This document shows positions 1-6,313 of a stretch of 9,421 bases of DNA, in pieces. Within the stretch, counting starts at the first letter, position 1. Each line of letters opens with the position of its first letter. Below the pieces are notes generated by a model, which saw only the letters and a list, made by a program, of their open reading frames with translations, did not search any database and had not been told where the DNA came from. This DNA comes from JBGPML01 sp041486955 (GTDB lineage Bacteria > Patescibacteriota > UBA1384 > 2-12-FULL-50-11 > DASWYB01), in assembly GCA_041486955.1 (NCBI GenBank), contig JBGPML010000032.1, forward strand, positions 1-9,421. The letters are read 5' to 3'. The position numbers and the translations under genes are program-made.

Positions 1-71
1 GAAAAAATTGATGATATAAGAGTAACCACGAGCCCATAACCAAGCAATAGCGAGAATGGTGTTTGAGTCAT
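1..71 (-). CDS. N-terminus of an unknown membrane protein (partial, runs off window)
   Basis: An open frame starts at the ATG complementary to 69-71 and stays open to the left edge, giving 23 residues. They begin MTQTPFSLLLGYGLVV and continue hydrophobic, which suits a first transmembrane helix or a signal anchor. No SD lies in front of it. A TAGTAT box with an upstream TGC (extended -10) ends 7 bases before the ATG, the same geometry as the other apparently leaderless genes here. It lies 99 bases downstream of the glycosyltransferase on the same strand. Too little is visible to name a family, and a chance ORF cannot be excluded. Confidence 0.45.
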   Translation of the reverse strand, partial: MTQTPFSLLLGYGLVVTLISSIF

Positions 72-78
72 GCCTGCG

Positions 79-87
79 ATACTAGCA
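79..87 (-). promoter_or_regulatory. Candidate extended -10 for the partial gene at 1-71
   Basis: On the minus strand the sequence reads TGC TAGTAT, then 7 bases, then ATG. The hexamer matches 4 of 6 consensus positions and carries the TGn extension. A weak TTGTGC lies 16 bases upstream and is part of the direct repeat at 101-123. A transcript from here would begin at or next to the start codon. Confidence 0.35.
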
Positions 88-96
88 GATATTTAC

Positions 97-138
97 TATT
101 GCACAATAGCGTCGCACAATAGCTCTGCAGTAAGCTAT
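97..138. repeat. Cluster of short direct and inverted repeats between genes
   Basis: GCACAATAGC occurs twice, at 101-110 and 114-123, separated by GTC (13-base period). The first copy is half of an inverted repeat, CTATTG-CA-CAATAG (97-110). The second runs into another inverted repeat, ATAGCT (119-124) and AGCTAT (133-138), with an 8-base spacer. The cluster sits just upstream of the candidate promoter for the gene at 1-71, and downstream of the glycosyltransferase stop. It could be an operator array for the former. No classical terminator is seen for the latter. Confidence 0.45.
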
Positions 139-170
139 ACTATGCAAAAGATAGATGAAAAAAGAGCGTA

Positions 171-1187
171 TTAGACGGCGTAACGAGCGACTTTATGCCA
201 CGATAAACGTCGGTTTCGACCGACAATAGCTCGTATTAATGAAATCGGCGAAGCAATAAGGTTGATGAGGTAAACGGCTGGAAAAATCGGCGAATATAAC
301 AAAGCCCACCATTCCTTGGTAAGTAGAACAAAGAAAACACCAACCGAAAGCAGGCTTATGTAGGTGGCTAAGAGAAAGTTGCCCAAATGGTTGGGGAAAA
401 TTAAGGCATACAGAAGGAAGCTCATAGCCGCAATGTTGTCTAAGAGAAGAAGATATAATTCTAAGCTGATAGCTGTGGTTGGCTTGTATAACTGATGAAT
501 AAAAATATTTTGCCAAGTACCAGTGTACCAGCGCATAATCTGACGCCAATAGTCACGTAACGTAGGCGGGTCTTGCGTCACGACATAGGCCTTCGGAGCA
601 TACAAAATCGACCCAAGCTTTTTCAGGTGAATTTGAATCGTAAAGTCGAAATCCTCAGTTAGCGTATGGTTAGATAAATCGAGTTGATTTAAAATATCAC
701 TTCGGTAAATCGAAGCGCAACCCGGAGCAACGGCAATAATTCGCATAATATTTTGAGCATTTTTATACAGCTTGTGCGAAAGCGAGTATTCAAATGTTCG
801 GTAGGCACTAATAAAGCCTTTTCGGTCACTTAAAACCGTCCCGACAATACAGGCGGGTTTATCAAGCATATATTGCTCAATTTGATCACGAAAATCCGGG
901 GATAATCGACTATCTGCATCCGAAAACATAATATAGTTATAGCGTTCGGTGAGTTTGAACTTTTTGATTAAAAGATCAAGCGCAGTAGCTTTCCCGCGGT
1001 TATTTCGCAATGCCAAAACTGAGGGCACATATTTCCGTGCCAATTCAGCGGTTTTGTCGCGAGAACCGTCACTGACAACGTAGATGTGATCTTTACCAAT
1101 AACCGCTTTTAAGGCGATTAATGAGGCTTCGATCACTTTCTCTTCGTTATAAGCAGGGACGATAACGCATAAATTGTGTTTACGCAT
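171..1187 (-). CDS. Membrane-anchored family 2 glycosyltransferase, processive polysaccharide synthase type
   Basis: This 338-residue protein probably transfers sugars from nucleotide-sugar donors to a growing surface polysaccharide at the inner face of the membrane. The GT-A domain (about 1-235) opens with VIVPAYNEE (8-16) and VSDGSRDKT (38-46). It has the metal-binding DAD at 90-92, the catalytic-base motif TED at 177-179, and Q216-x-x-R219-W220, the QxxRW signature of processive enzymes such as BcsA, PgaC/IcaA and hyaluronan synthase. Three hydrophobic segments follow (about 241-265, 268-290 and 297-322), then a basic tail. The N-terminal membrane helices of PgaC are absent. The ATG lies inside the stop of the 38-residue ORF (ATGCGTAA) and has no SD of its own, so translation is probably coupled. 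The motifs make the family firm; the polymer is unknown. Confidence 0.88.
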   Translation of the reverse strand: MRKHNLCVIVPAYNEEKVIEASLIALKAVIGKDHIYVVSDGSRDKTAELARKYVPSVLALRNNRGKATALDLLIKKFKLTERYNYIMFSDADSRLSPDFRDQIEQYMLDKPACIVGTVLSDRKGFISAYRTFEYSLSHKLYKNAQNIMRIIAVAPGCASIYRSDILNQLDLSNHTLTEDFDFTIQIHLKKLGSILYAPKAYVVTQDPPTLRDYWRQIMRWYTGTWQNIFIHQLYKPTTAISLELYLLLLDNIAAMSFLLYALIFPNHLGNFLLATYISLLSVGVFFVLLTKEWWALLYSPIFPAVYLINLIASPISLIRAIVGRNRRLSWHKVARYAV

Positions 1188-1296
1188 ACTGTTTAAGAGT
1201 ATGAATGACTTTTCTTACTGGTCGAGTAAGAGCGGCCGCGGTAATCACTGCCAGATGGATCGCGAAGCTCGGACCAGCAACAGGCAAAATATACAT
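1180..1296 (-). CDS. 38-residue hydrophobic small protein or leader peptide, coupled to the glycosyltransferase
   Basis: An uncalled minus-strand ORF starts at the ATG complementary to 1294-1296 and ends in TAA at 1180-1182. An AAAGGA site lies 5 bases upstream and a consensus promoter upstream of that. The peptide begins MYILPVAGPSFAIHLAV, continues hydrophobic to about residue 24, and ends in a basic tail with R, K, H and K residues, which fits one membrane helix with the positive end inside. Its stop overlaps the glycosyltransferase start by 8 bases, and only this ORF has an SD. It may be a small membrane subunit of the synthase, loosely analogous to IcaD/PgaD (no similarity claimed), or a leader peptide that delivers ribosomes to the next start. 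Promoter, SD and overlap support it; conservation is untested. Confidence 0.6.
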   Translation of the reverse strand: MYILPVAGPSFAIHLAVITAAALTRPVRKVIHTLKQYA

Positions 1297-1301
1297 TCGT
1301 T

Positions 1302-1307
1302 TCCTTT
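1302..1307 (-). promoter_or_regulatory. Ribosome binding site of the 38-residue ORF
   Basis: AAAGGA on the minus strand lies 5 bases before the ATG at 1296. It is the only SD-like site between the promoter at 1342-1371 and the glycosyltransferase, so ribosomes should load here. Confidence 0.6.
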
Positions 1308-1341
1308 CGTGCAAATGAGACAACGCTCAAGGTGCAGAAGA

Positions 1342-1371
1342 ATTATACCAGTATTAGTATATTCCTGTCAA
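1342..1371 (-). promoter_or_regulatory. Near-perfect sigma-70-type promoter of the small ORF/glycosyltransferase pair
   Basis: On the minus strand a TTGACA -35 box (complement of 1366-1371) and a TATAAT -10 box (complement of 1342-1347) are separated by 18 bases. TGG precedes the -10, adding the TGn extension. Both hexamers match consensus exactly, making this the strongest promoter in the window. The expected start is near 1335, about 40 bases before the small ORF and about 148 before the glycosyltransferase. The -35 begins 24 bases after the priA stop, so the pair need not be read from priA. Confidence 0.8.
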
Positions 1372-1395
1372 GGAAATAAAGCCTGTTTTTAACCT

Positions 1396-2982
1396 TTAAT
1401 CGATATAATTTGGCAAGTAATCAACTGTCACTGATGAGCGAAACCACGCCTCAGGCAGTCGTGATTGGCGTTTTAGCAACACATTAAGGCTATATTTATC
1501 GTTATTTTTGTGGATTTTACCCTGTTTTATGACTATTTCAGCCGCTAATGGCAGTAATTTTGTAATAAGATGAGGCTCAAATGCCCGTAATTGAACCGCG
1601 TCGGAAAAAGGGGGCAAAAAAAGCCTCCTGCGAACCTGTAATTCGGTAGTATATCGCGTTGCATTATCGTTATTCATGATATCGGTCCATACATCTGGTT
1701 GGGCTGTTTCAAGATACAGCTGGTGAGATTGCTGTTTGAGAAGTTCCAAAAGCGTCGAAGTATAAAAGATTGAGCGAAAATCGGCAATTGATAAGAAAAC
1801 ATCATAATTCAAGGCTAAAATGGCGGCAAATTGCCGATATTGCATTAGTTCATCAGCTGAGAAAATTTTGTAACGATTCGTAACCGATAAGCTCAAGATA
1901 GTTTGTTCAATCTGCGACTTCGTTAATGGTGGGATAACTCGCGCCGAAGTCTTGCAAGTCGGACAGGACTCGATGTTTGGTTTTAACCTGGTCCGACAGT
2001 GTGGGCACCACCATATTTCGTCGGGTGATTCTTTCACAACTATGGCCAATTCCGAACAAATTTCGCTATTTTGAGCAAAAAATTGGGATAATACCTCGGC
2101 AAGTGGTCGTTTTGGGATAAGCCGTGTTTTGCCACTTGAGACAGAAATAGTATGAGAAGTGACAGGCGCTAACAGTTGGGTTTCCGGCCAAGCGATACTA
2201 CTCACTAAATAGAGAGGAATATTTCGAGCACGACAGAGCATTTGCGCCGCAAAACAGGTCCAAAATTTGGGGCTACGTTCCTCTTTTTGTCCGGGGAGCC
2301 ACGGTTCATCGATAATAATGCCGCCGATTTGATTAAGCGGCGTCATAAGTCCACTCCGCGTACCAACGATGATACTTACGTCAGATTCAGTTAATTGATG
2401 AACAAAATGCTCACGTGCCAGTTTAGGCGAGTCAGTTTTCGCCAGTTTGACGTTTGAAAATGACTGCTTTAATCCGACAGCTAAGGCCTGACTCGCAGCC
2501 TGGCTGGCACATATAATGAGCAAACTTTGATTTTGGTTGTTCAGCCGATTGGCAATTTTAGTATAAACTACGAGTCGTTGTGAAATAGGAATGGTGTAAT
2601 CAAAAACCTTATGCGAACGCTGTAACTCAAGTAGTGCCGTAACATCTGGCTGCCTCCGCTTAGGTAATGGCGGTAAAAAATAAAATAGCGTTGAGCTCCA
2701 GCCAAATCCGAACCGTTTATGAAGCATCTCACTCGCTCGAATAAGATATTCGGGGATAAAAGAGCCAGCATATACGACCGAATGGATTGGTTTAAGTTTC
2801 AGGGCAATGTTGGTATCAACTCGTCTGGTAAATTGTTGGACAACGCCATGGACTTTTGTGTGACCAATCGGAACTAAAACAACGCTGCCGATAGCTAAAT
2901 CCGCCAGTATCTCGGCAGGAATCGCATAGGTTAATGGATTGTACCCTGCTTTATGGTCAACAACAACTTCTGCATATTGCAT
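1396..2982 (-). CDS. priA: Degenerate primosomal protein N' (PriA) lacking helicase motifs
   Basis: PriA normally recognises stalled forks and helps reload the replicative helicase. This copy is 528 residues, well below the roughly 730 of E. coli PriA. The N-terminal DNA-binding region is present (MQYAEVVVDH at 1-10). No Walker A GxxGxGKT is visible: the expected region reads SLLIICAS (153-160). VGTRSG (206-211) and a Walker B-like IIIDEPW (222-228) align with the VIGTRSA...VIDEEH block of normal PriA, and GSATP is replaced by SSIAWP (261-266). The zinc region keeps only CPHC (326-329) and CPTC (340-343), so one metal site rather than two. The C-terminal block RRRLFLPPFSDAVQLR (451-466) is typical PriA. 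Actinobacterial PriA homologues are similarly helicase-less, so a structural role in restart is likely. Its -10 box ends 6 bases before the ATG. Confidence 0.82.
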   Translation of the reverse strand: MQYAEVVVDHKAGYNPLTYAIPAEILADLAIGSVVLVPIGHTKVHGVVQQFTRRVDTNIALKLKPIHSVVYAGSFIPEYLIRASEMLHKRFGFGWSSTLFYFLPPLPKRRQPDVTALLELQRSHKVFDYTIPISQRLVVYTKIANRLNNQNQSLLIICASQAASQALAVGLKQSFSNVKLAKTDSPKLAREHFVHQLTESDVSIIVGTRSGLMTPLNQIGGIIIDEPWLPGQKEERSPKFWTCFAAQMLCRARNIPLYLVSSIAWPETQLLAPVTSHTISVSSGKTRLIPKRPLAEVLSQFFAQNSEICSELAIVVKESPDEIWWCPHCRTRLKPNIESCPTCKTSARVIPPLTKSQIEQTILSLSVTNRYKIFSADELMQYRQFAAILALNYDVFLSIADFRSIFYTSTLLELLKQQSHQLYLETAQPDVWTDIMNNDNATRYTTELQVRRRLFLPPFSDAVQLRAFEPHLITKLLPLAAEIVIKQGKIHKNNDKYSLNVLLKRQSRLPEAWFRSSVTVDYLPNYID

Positions 2983-2988
2983 TTGGCT

Positions 2989-2994
2989 ATTGTA
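2989..2994 (-). promoter_or_regulatory. -10 box of priA, predicting a leaderless mRNA
   Basis: TACAAT on the minus strand (5 of 6 matches) lies 6 bases before the priA ATG, with no SD between. No good -35 is present at 16-18 bases. The region where it should be overlaps the -35 region expected for der. Confidence 0.5.
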
Positions 2995-3038
2995 ACAAAA
3001 TTGTCATTTTACTCCTACGAATGATGCTTCGTTTCAGG

Positions 3039-3044
3039 TATAAT
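3039..3044 (+). promoter_or_regulatory. -10 box of der, predicting a leaderless mRNA
   Basis: A consensus TATAAT lies 7 bases before the der ATG (3052) and no SD is present, so transcription should begin at or one base from the start codon. The hexamers 16-18 bases upstream (around 3015-3022) are poor -35 matches. Confidence 0.6.
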
Positions 3045-3051
3045 ACAAGAT

Positions 3052-4167
3052 ATGGAAAGTAGTCCGATCATTGCTCTTGTTGGTCGCCCGAACGTGGGCA
3101 AATCAACCGTCTTCAATCGTCTGGTTGGGCGACGTGAAGCCATAACATCCGAAATTGCTGGCACAACCCGCGACCGTCATTTTGGTGTAGCCAAATGGTA
3201 CGGTCATTCATGGACTCTTGTGGACACAGCCGGCCTGATTTTTGAAGACGACCCAAAAACAGAAACGCAGGATGTGCGTAAGGCTATGGATGAACAAGTC
3301 GCTATCGCCATTGAATCAGCTGATATTATTGCCTTGGTCGTCGATGCAAAACATGGTCATGAACCAGATGATGATCGGATTATGGAGTCGCTTCGTAAAG
3401 GTGGCAAACCAGTTATCGTGCTCGCCAATAAGGCGGATAACCCGAATGTCCAAGCCGAAGCGGAGGCATTTCGAAAACTGGGAGCCAAAGAAGTATTTCC
3501 GGTTTCGGCAATTCATGGTCGTGGAATGGGCGATGTCGCAGAATATTTAACCAATCATTTTCCAAATCCTGATCAATCAGCAGAACCACACTTGCCAAGT
3601 ATTACGTTTATTGGTCGCCCAAACGTTGGTAAATCGTCATTAATCAATGCGATTCTAGGTGAAGATCGAGTGATAGTCAGTCAAACACCCGGCACGACAC
3701 GAGACAGTATTGCTGCCCCGGCGAAATTACCCAATGGGCAGGAGTTTATTTTTATAGATACGGCTGGCATTCGCCGGCGCGGCAAAATCGAAAAGGGAGT
3801 CGAACAATTTTCGCTTTTTCGAACATTACGTGCCATTAATCAAAGCGATATTGTCGTTCATATATTAACCATTGAAGAACCGCCAACTCGGGGAGATGCT
3901 CATATCACGGCCTATGCTCTCGAGGCCAAGAAACAGGTAGTGCTTGTTTTAAATAAAACCGATTTAGCCAAAGATGCAATCCATCAACTCACCGTGCAGA
4001 AAAAAAACAACCTAGCCCAGCGATTCCTAAAACGGTTTGCCTTTATGGCGAAGCTGCCGATCGTGTTTGTCTCGGCTCTCACGGAACAGGGTATTCCAAA
4101 TTTAATTGAACAACTAACTAAAATGGTTAAAGCTGATCAAGCGCAGCAAACTCGTCGTCGCAGTTAA
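3052..4167 (+). CDS. der: Der (EngA) double GTPase, without the C-terminal KH domain
   Basis: Der is the essential two-domain GTPase of 50S ribosome assembly. Domain 1 has GRPNVGKST (11-19), GTTRD (37-41), DTAG (58-61), NKAD (126-129) and SA (152-153). After an acidic linker, domain 2 has GRPNVGKSS (188-196), GTTRD (214-218), DTAG (236-239), NKTD (301-304, commonly NKWD) and SAL (341-343). The protein stops at 371 residues, right after the last helix of domain 2, in a basic QQTRRRS tail. Family members are usually about 430-490 residues and end in a KH-like domain of roughly 80. None is found in any frame downstream, because that DNA encodes lepB on the other strand. The start is fixed by the -10 box 7 bases upstream and by the motif position. 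Confidence 0.95.
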   Translation: MESSPIIALVGRPNVGKSTVFNRLVGRREAITSEIAGTTRDRHFGVAKWYGHSWTLVDTAGLIFEDDPKTETQDVRKAMDEQVAIAIESADIIALVVDAKHGHEPDDDRIMESLRKGGKPVIVLANKADNPNVQAEAEAFRKLGAKEVFPVSAIHGRGMGDVAEYLTNHFPNPDQSAEPHLPSITFIGRPNVGKSSLINAILGEDRVIVSQTPGTTRDSIAAPAKLPNGQEFIFIDTAGIRRRGKIEKGVEQFSLFRTLRAINQSDIVVHILTIEEPPTRGDAHITAYALEAKKQVVLVLNKTDLAKDAIHQLTVQKKNNLAQRFLKRFAFMAKLPIVFVSALTEQGIPNLIEQLTKMVKADQAQQTRRRS

Positions 4168-4689
4168 ACCATAGGTTGGTAATTTTATGACATGAAAGTC
4201 CTGGAAGGGCAAGGCGATAAACCAGGTTCGGCCTTCGATATTGCTTTTCTCTAGTTCACCCCACTCACGGGAATCCGACGAATGACTGCGATTATCGCCC
4301 ATCACAAAGTATTCATTGGAAGGCAGAGTAATCGGATCGCGCTGACGCATCTGGTCAGTCTGGTGATTTTGGATGCCTAAGTATGGTTCATCAACTTTTT
4401 GGTTATTAATAAATACGTCACCGTTTTCAATCTTAACCGTTTCACCAGGCAACCCGATGATCCGTTTAATATAGTTTTGGCTCGGCTCAGTTGGCGGATG
4501 AAAGACAATAACTTGACCGCGCTTGGGCTCGGTGAATCGATACGTAAGCTTGTCGATAATTATATACTGTTGGTCATGAAAATTTGGCTCCATGCTGGAA
4601 CCTTCGACAATAAACGGTTGGACAACAAAAAATCGGATAAGAAAAGCCAGTAAAACCGTTACTAAGACTGATTGAACAAATGAAAGCAT
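4114..4689 (-). CDS. lepB: Signal peptidase I
   Basis: This type I signal peptidase cuts signal peptides from exported proteins at the outer face of the membrane. The 191-residue protein has one N-terminal membrane helix (about 5-26), then VEGSSMEP (28-35) with catalytic Ser32. The general base is Lys75 in YIKRIIGLPGE (73-83), and the family box GDNRSHSSDSREWG spans 131-144. The single-helix, short form resembles Gram-positive SipS-type enzymes. A strong GGAGGAA lies 5 bases before the ATG. The final 54 bases, including the stop, lie inside the 3' end of the convergent der gene; this segment encodes the last 17 residues, beyond the conserved boxes, so the tail may be tolerated rather than functional. 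No convincing promoter was found. Confidence 0.95.
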   Translation of the reverse strand: MLSFVQSVLVTVLLAFLIRFFVVQPFIVEGSSMEPNFHDQQYIIIDKLTYRFTEPKRGQVIVFHPPTEPSQNYIKRIIGLPGETVKIENGDVFINNQKVDEPYLGIQNHQTDQMRQRDPITLPSNEYFVMGDNRSHSSDSREWGELEKSNIEGRTWFIALPFQDFHVIKLPTYGLTATTSLLRLISFNHFS

Positions 4690-4694
4690 GAAGA

Positions 4695-4701
4695 TTCCTC
4701 C
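4695..4701 (-). promoter_or_regulatory. Strong ribosome binding site of lepB
   Basis: GGAGGAA on the minus strand lies 5 bases before the lepB ATG. It fixes the start, and contrasts with the divergent RCK gene next door, which has no SD. Confidence 0.75.
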
Positions 4702-4827
4702 ATAGAACTGGTTCTAGCTACTTCCACATCATGGCATAATTTTAACCTTCTGGCTAGACTTTGGACTGTGGTAGAAACAATTTATAACAGATGTCACAAT
4801 CACTTCGTTGCAGCCAACTTTTTACGC

Positions 4828-4833
4828 TATAGT
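4828..4833 (+). promoter_or_regulatory. -10 box deciding the start of the RCK gene (leaderless)
   Basis: TATAGT lies 6 bases before the ATG at 4840 with no SD between. A weak TCGTTG lies 17 bases upstream of it. The box sits inside the longer frame that could open at a GTG at 4768, and so argues for the ATG. Confidence 0.5.
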
Positions 4834-4839
4834 AGAAAC

Positions 4840-5562
4840 ATGAAGCAACGTCCTGATCGAATGCAACAACATTTCATTATTTGCGGTCTAGGCCGAGTTG
4901 GTCAGCATATTGCGCACGAACTAACTGCGGCTCAAGAATCATTTGTAGTCATTGATCGTGACGCGGAACGCCTGAGTTTTGCAGAAAAAAATAATTGGCC
5001 CACTATCCACGGCGACGTTGCTATCGATGAATCACTATTACGTGATGCTGGAATTCCGTCAGCTCGGACGATTATTATTGCTCTTGGCACCGATGCTGAT
5101 GTCATATTCACCGCTGTTTCGGCCCGAGCCTTGAATCCGGATATCGCGATTATCGCCAGAGCATCGAATCCCGAAGCGGCCGATACATTACATAAAATAG
5201 GGGTCAATGATGTCGCCATGCCGCATCAGATTGGTGGCTACCATATGGCATCTCTTGCGCTCCGCCCGACAGTGGTGGAATTTCTCGATACATTAATCGA
5301 CCAGACTAAAGACTTTCTCGCCCTGGAAGAATTTCATATTCATGAAGGGAGTAAGTTAATTGGGACTCCGGTCTCAAAGCTCGTTGGAGGTGGCAATCTG
5401 ACGATTGCCGCCATTCGACACCAGAATGGAGAAATAGTAATCAACCCGCTGCCTGCGCATGAACTTTCAGATGGCGATAGATTGATTGCGATCGGACCAA
5501 AAAATCATTTGTCTCTTCTCGGCAAGGCAATCGACAAACAAAAAAGCTCATCCAGTACATGA
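4840..5562 (+). CDS. Soluble RCK/TrkA-type potassium transport regulator, NAD(P)-binding
   Basis: The 240-residue protein has two domains. The N-terminal RCK (TrkA-N) Rossmann fold starts with HFIICGLGRVGQH (11-23), whose G16-x-G18-x-x-G21 binds the dinucleotide. Asp39, at the end of the second strand (VVID), would contact the ribose, and HGD (57-59) and IIALGTDADVI (79-89) are further family blocks. RPTVVEFLD (142-150) marks the linker of channel-type RCK proteins such as MthK. The C-terminal RCK-C/TrkA-C domain follows (about 165-228, with SDGDRLIAIG at 210-219). No pore helices precede it, so it must gate a channel or transporter encoded elsewhere. A GTG at 4768 would add 24 residues, but those residues are not part of the fold and the -10 box lies within them. 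The partner is unknown. Confidence 0.85.
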   Translation: MKQRPDRMQQHFIICGLGRVGQHIAHELTAAQESFVVIDRDAERLSFAEKNNWPTIHGDVAIDESLLRDAGIPSARTIIIALGTDADVIFTAVSARALNPDIAIIARASNPEAADTLHKIGVNDVAMPHQIGGYHMASLALRPTVVEFLDTLIDQTKDFLALEEFHIHEGSKLIGTPVSKLVGGGNLTIAAIRHQNGEIVINPLPAHELSDGDRLIAIGPKNHLSLLGKAIDKQKSSSST

Positions 5563-5569
5563 CACCATC

Positions 5570-5605
5570 TTGACGCTGCTTATTTTTTAGGCTACAACTT
5601 ATAAT
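5570..5605 (+). promoter_or_regulatory. Promoter region of the 59-residue membrane protein
   Basis: TTGACG (5570-5575) is followed after 17 bases by TACAAC (5593-5598). A perfect TATAAT lies 2 bases further on (5600-5605), 24 bases from the TTGACG. Either -10 could be used. The first gives good spacing with a weaker box, and the second the reverse. Confidence 0.5.
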
Positions 5606-5625
5606 GCACTAAGGAGGCACCGTCA

Positions 5626-5805
5626 ATGGAAAAAAATCCAACAACCAAACTTGTTTTGTGGGGAAATGCAGCATTACTCATTATAGGAACCATCATTCAG
5701 TCGATTGACACACCTTTCCATAACCTGATCATGTCTAGTCTGTTCGTCGCCTGGGTCGCTATGCTCGTCTGGCACATGATGTCACCGCAAACAAATCAAG
5801 AGTAA
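5626..5805 (+). CDS. 59-residue protein with two membrane helices
   Basis: An ATG at 5626 is preceded by a textbook AAGGAGG (5611-5617) with 8-base spacing, and the frame ends in TAA at 5803-5805. The protein has a short polar N-terminus (MEKNPTTK), a first hydrophobic helix (about 9-24), a short loop with Asp and His (SIDTPFHN), a second helix (about 34-51, rich in Trp and Met), and a polar tail ending TNQE. It has a promoter in front and a rho-independent terminator after it, so it forms its own transcription unit. It follows the RCK gene by 63 bases, but a functional link is only a guess. I do not recognise the family. Confidence 0.75.
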   Translation: MEKNPTTKLVLWGNAALLIIGTIIQSIDTPFHNLIMSSLFVAWVAMLVWHMMSPQTNQE

Positions 5806-5823
5806 CATTTGTATATAAAGTCG

Positions 5824-5849
5824 AAGACCAGCCACTGGCTGGTCTTTTT
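5824..5849 (+). terminator. Rho-independent terminator of the 59-residue gene
   Basis: A 10-bp perfect stem, AAGACCAGCC (5824-5833) with GGCTGGTCTT (5837-5846), closes a 3-base loop and ends in a run of five T (5845-5849). The convergent gene ends 9 bases away. On the minus strand the hairpin is followed only by a broken T run, so termination of that gene would be weaker. Confidence 0.88.
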
Positions 5850-5857
5850 GGTGTCCT

Positions 5858-6256
5858 TCATTGAGATGTAAAGTAATGCTGGACGATGCGGTACCCATCA
5901 CGAAACATCATATCTTCGCGAGCATCAGGATTAGCCGGATCGCATTCTAACGGATGAAGAATCTCGCACTCACCGTTTCGAAAGTGGGCTAACGCCACAA
6001 TTCCGCGGTTGGTTAGATCATGCTCCTGCTTCGTTAGCTGCAGTGCCAGCATATCCGCCGTTGATTGAACCAATGAACTAACCGTAGGGTCGAGAATCAG
6101 AAATACTTGAGGAAAAGGAGTATAGATATAGATAAATACTACATCTTTTCCCTCAGTCCGAATCGGAATAATAACTCTTAACCAGACTGTCTTTCGTTCA
6201 AGACCTTCATCGATATGGAAAGCAATTCCCGATGGCAGCTTTCTCCATGCATTCAT
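5858..6256 (-). CDS. Unknown small soluble protein, 132 residues
   Basis: The start is set at the ATG complementary to 6254-6256, because GGGAG (6263-6267) lies 6 bases before it. A GTG five codons upstream would place that SD inside the gene. The protein begins MNAWRKLPSGIAFHIDEG and alternates strand-like hydrophobic stretches (VWLRVIIPI; VVFIYIYTPFPQVFLIL) with a helix rich in Ala and Leu near the middle. It ends in an acidic stretch with PANPDAREDMMF. There is no signal peptide, membrane helix or cysteine pair; the only Cys residues are in GECEI and ECDPA. An alpha/beta fold is likely. It has its own promoter. No family recognised and no function proposed. Confidence 0.65.
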   Translation of the reverse strand: MNAWRKLPSGIAFHIDEGLERKTVWLRVIIPIRTEGKDVVFIYIYTPFPQVFLILDPTVSSLVQSTADMLALQLTKQEHDLTNRGIVALAHFRNGECEILHPLECDPANPDAREDMMFRDGYRIVQHYFTSQ

Positions 6257-6262
6257 CGAATT

Positions 6263-6267
6263 CTCCC
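6263..6267 (-). promoter_or_regulatory. Ribosome binding site deciding the start at 6256
   Basis: GGGAG on the minus strand lies 6 bases before the ATG at 6256. It rules against the alternative GTG at 6271, which would leave this site inside the coding region. Confidence 0.6.
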
Positions 6268-6313
6268 ACACAGTCTTAAAGTGAGTCGAGAGTGACTCGG
6301 GCTGAACAGCGGA

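Noticed and set aside
1174..1392. Plus-strand ORF of 72 residues
   Set aside because: It is antisense to the promoter and the 38-residue ORF, has no SD or promoter, and its composition (many Arg, Cys, Ser) looks like a shadow.
2500..2560. Possible frameshift hiding a Walker A motif in priA
   Set aside because: The frame is continuous through the region, with recognisable PriA blocks following in the same frame, and no GxxGxGKT was seen in the alternative frames, so the loss looks genuine.
4768..4839. GTG-initiated 24-residue extension of the RCK protein
   Set aside because: It adds residues outside the Rossmann fold, has no SD, and contains the -10 box that fits the ATG at 4840.
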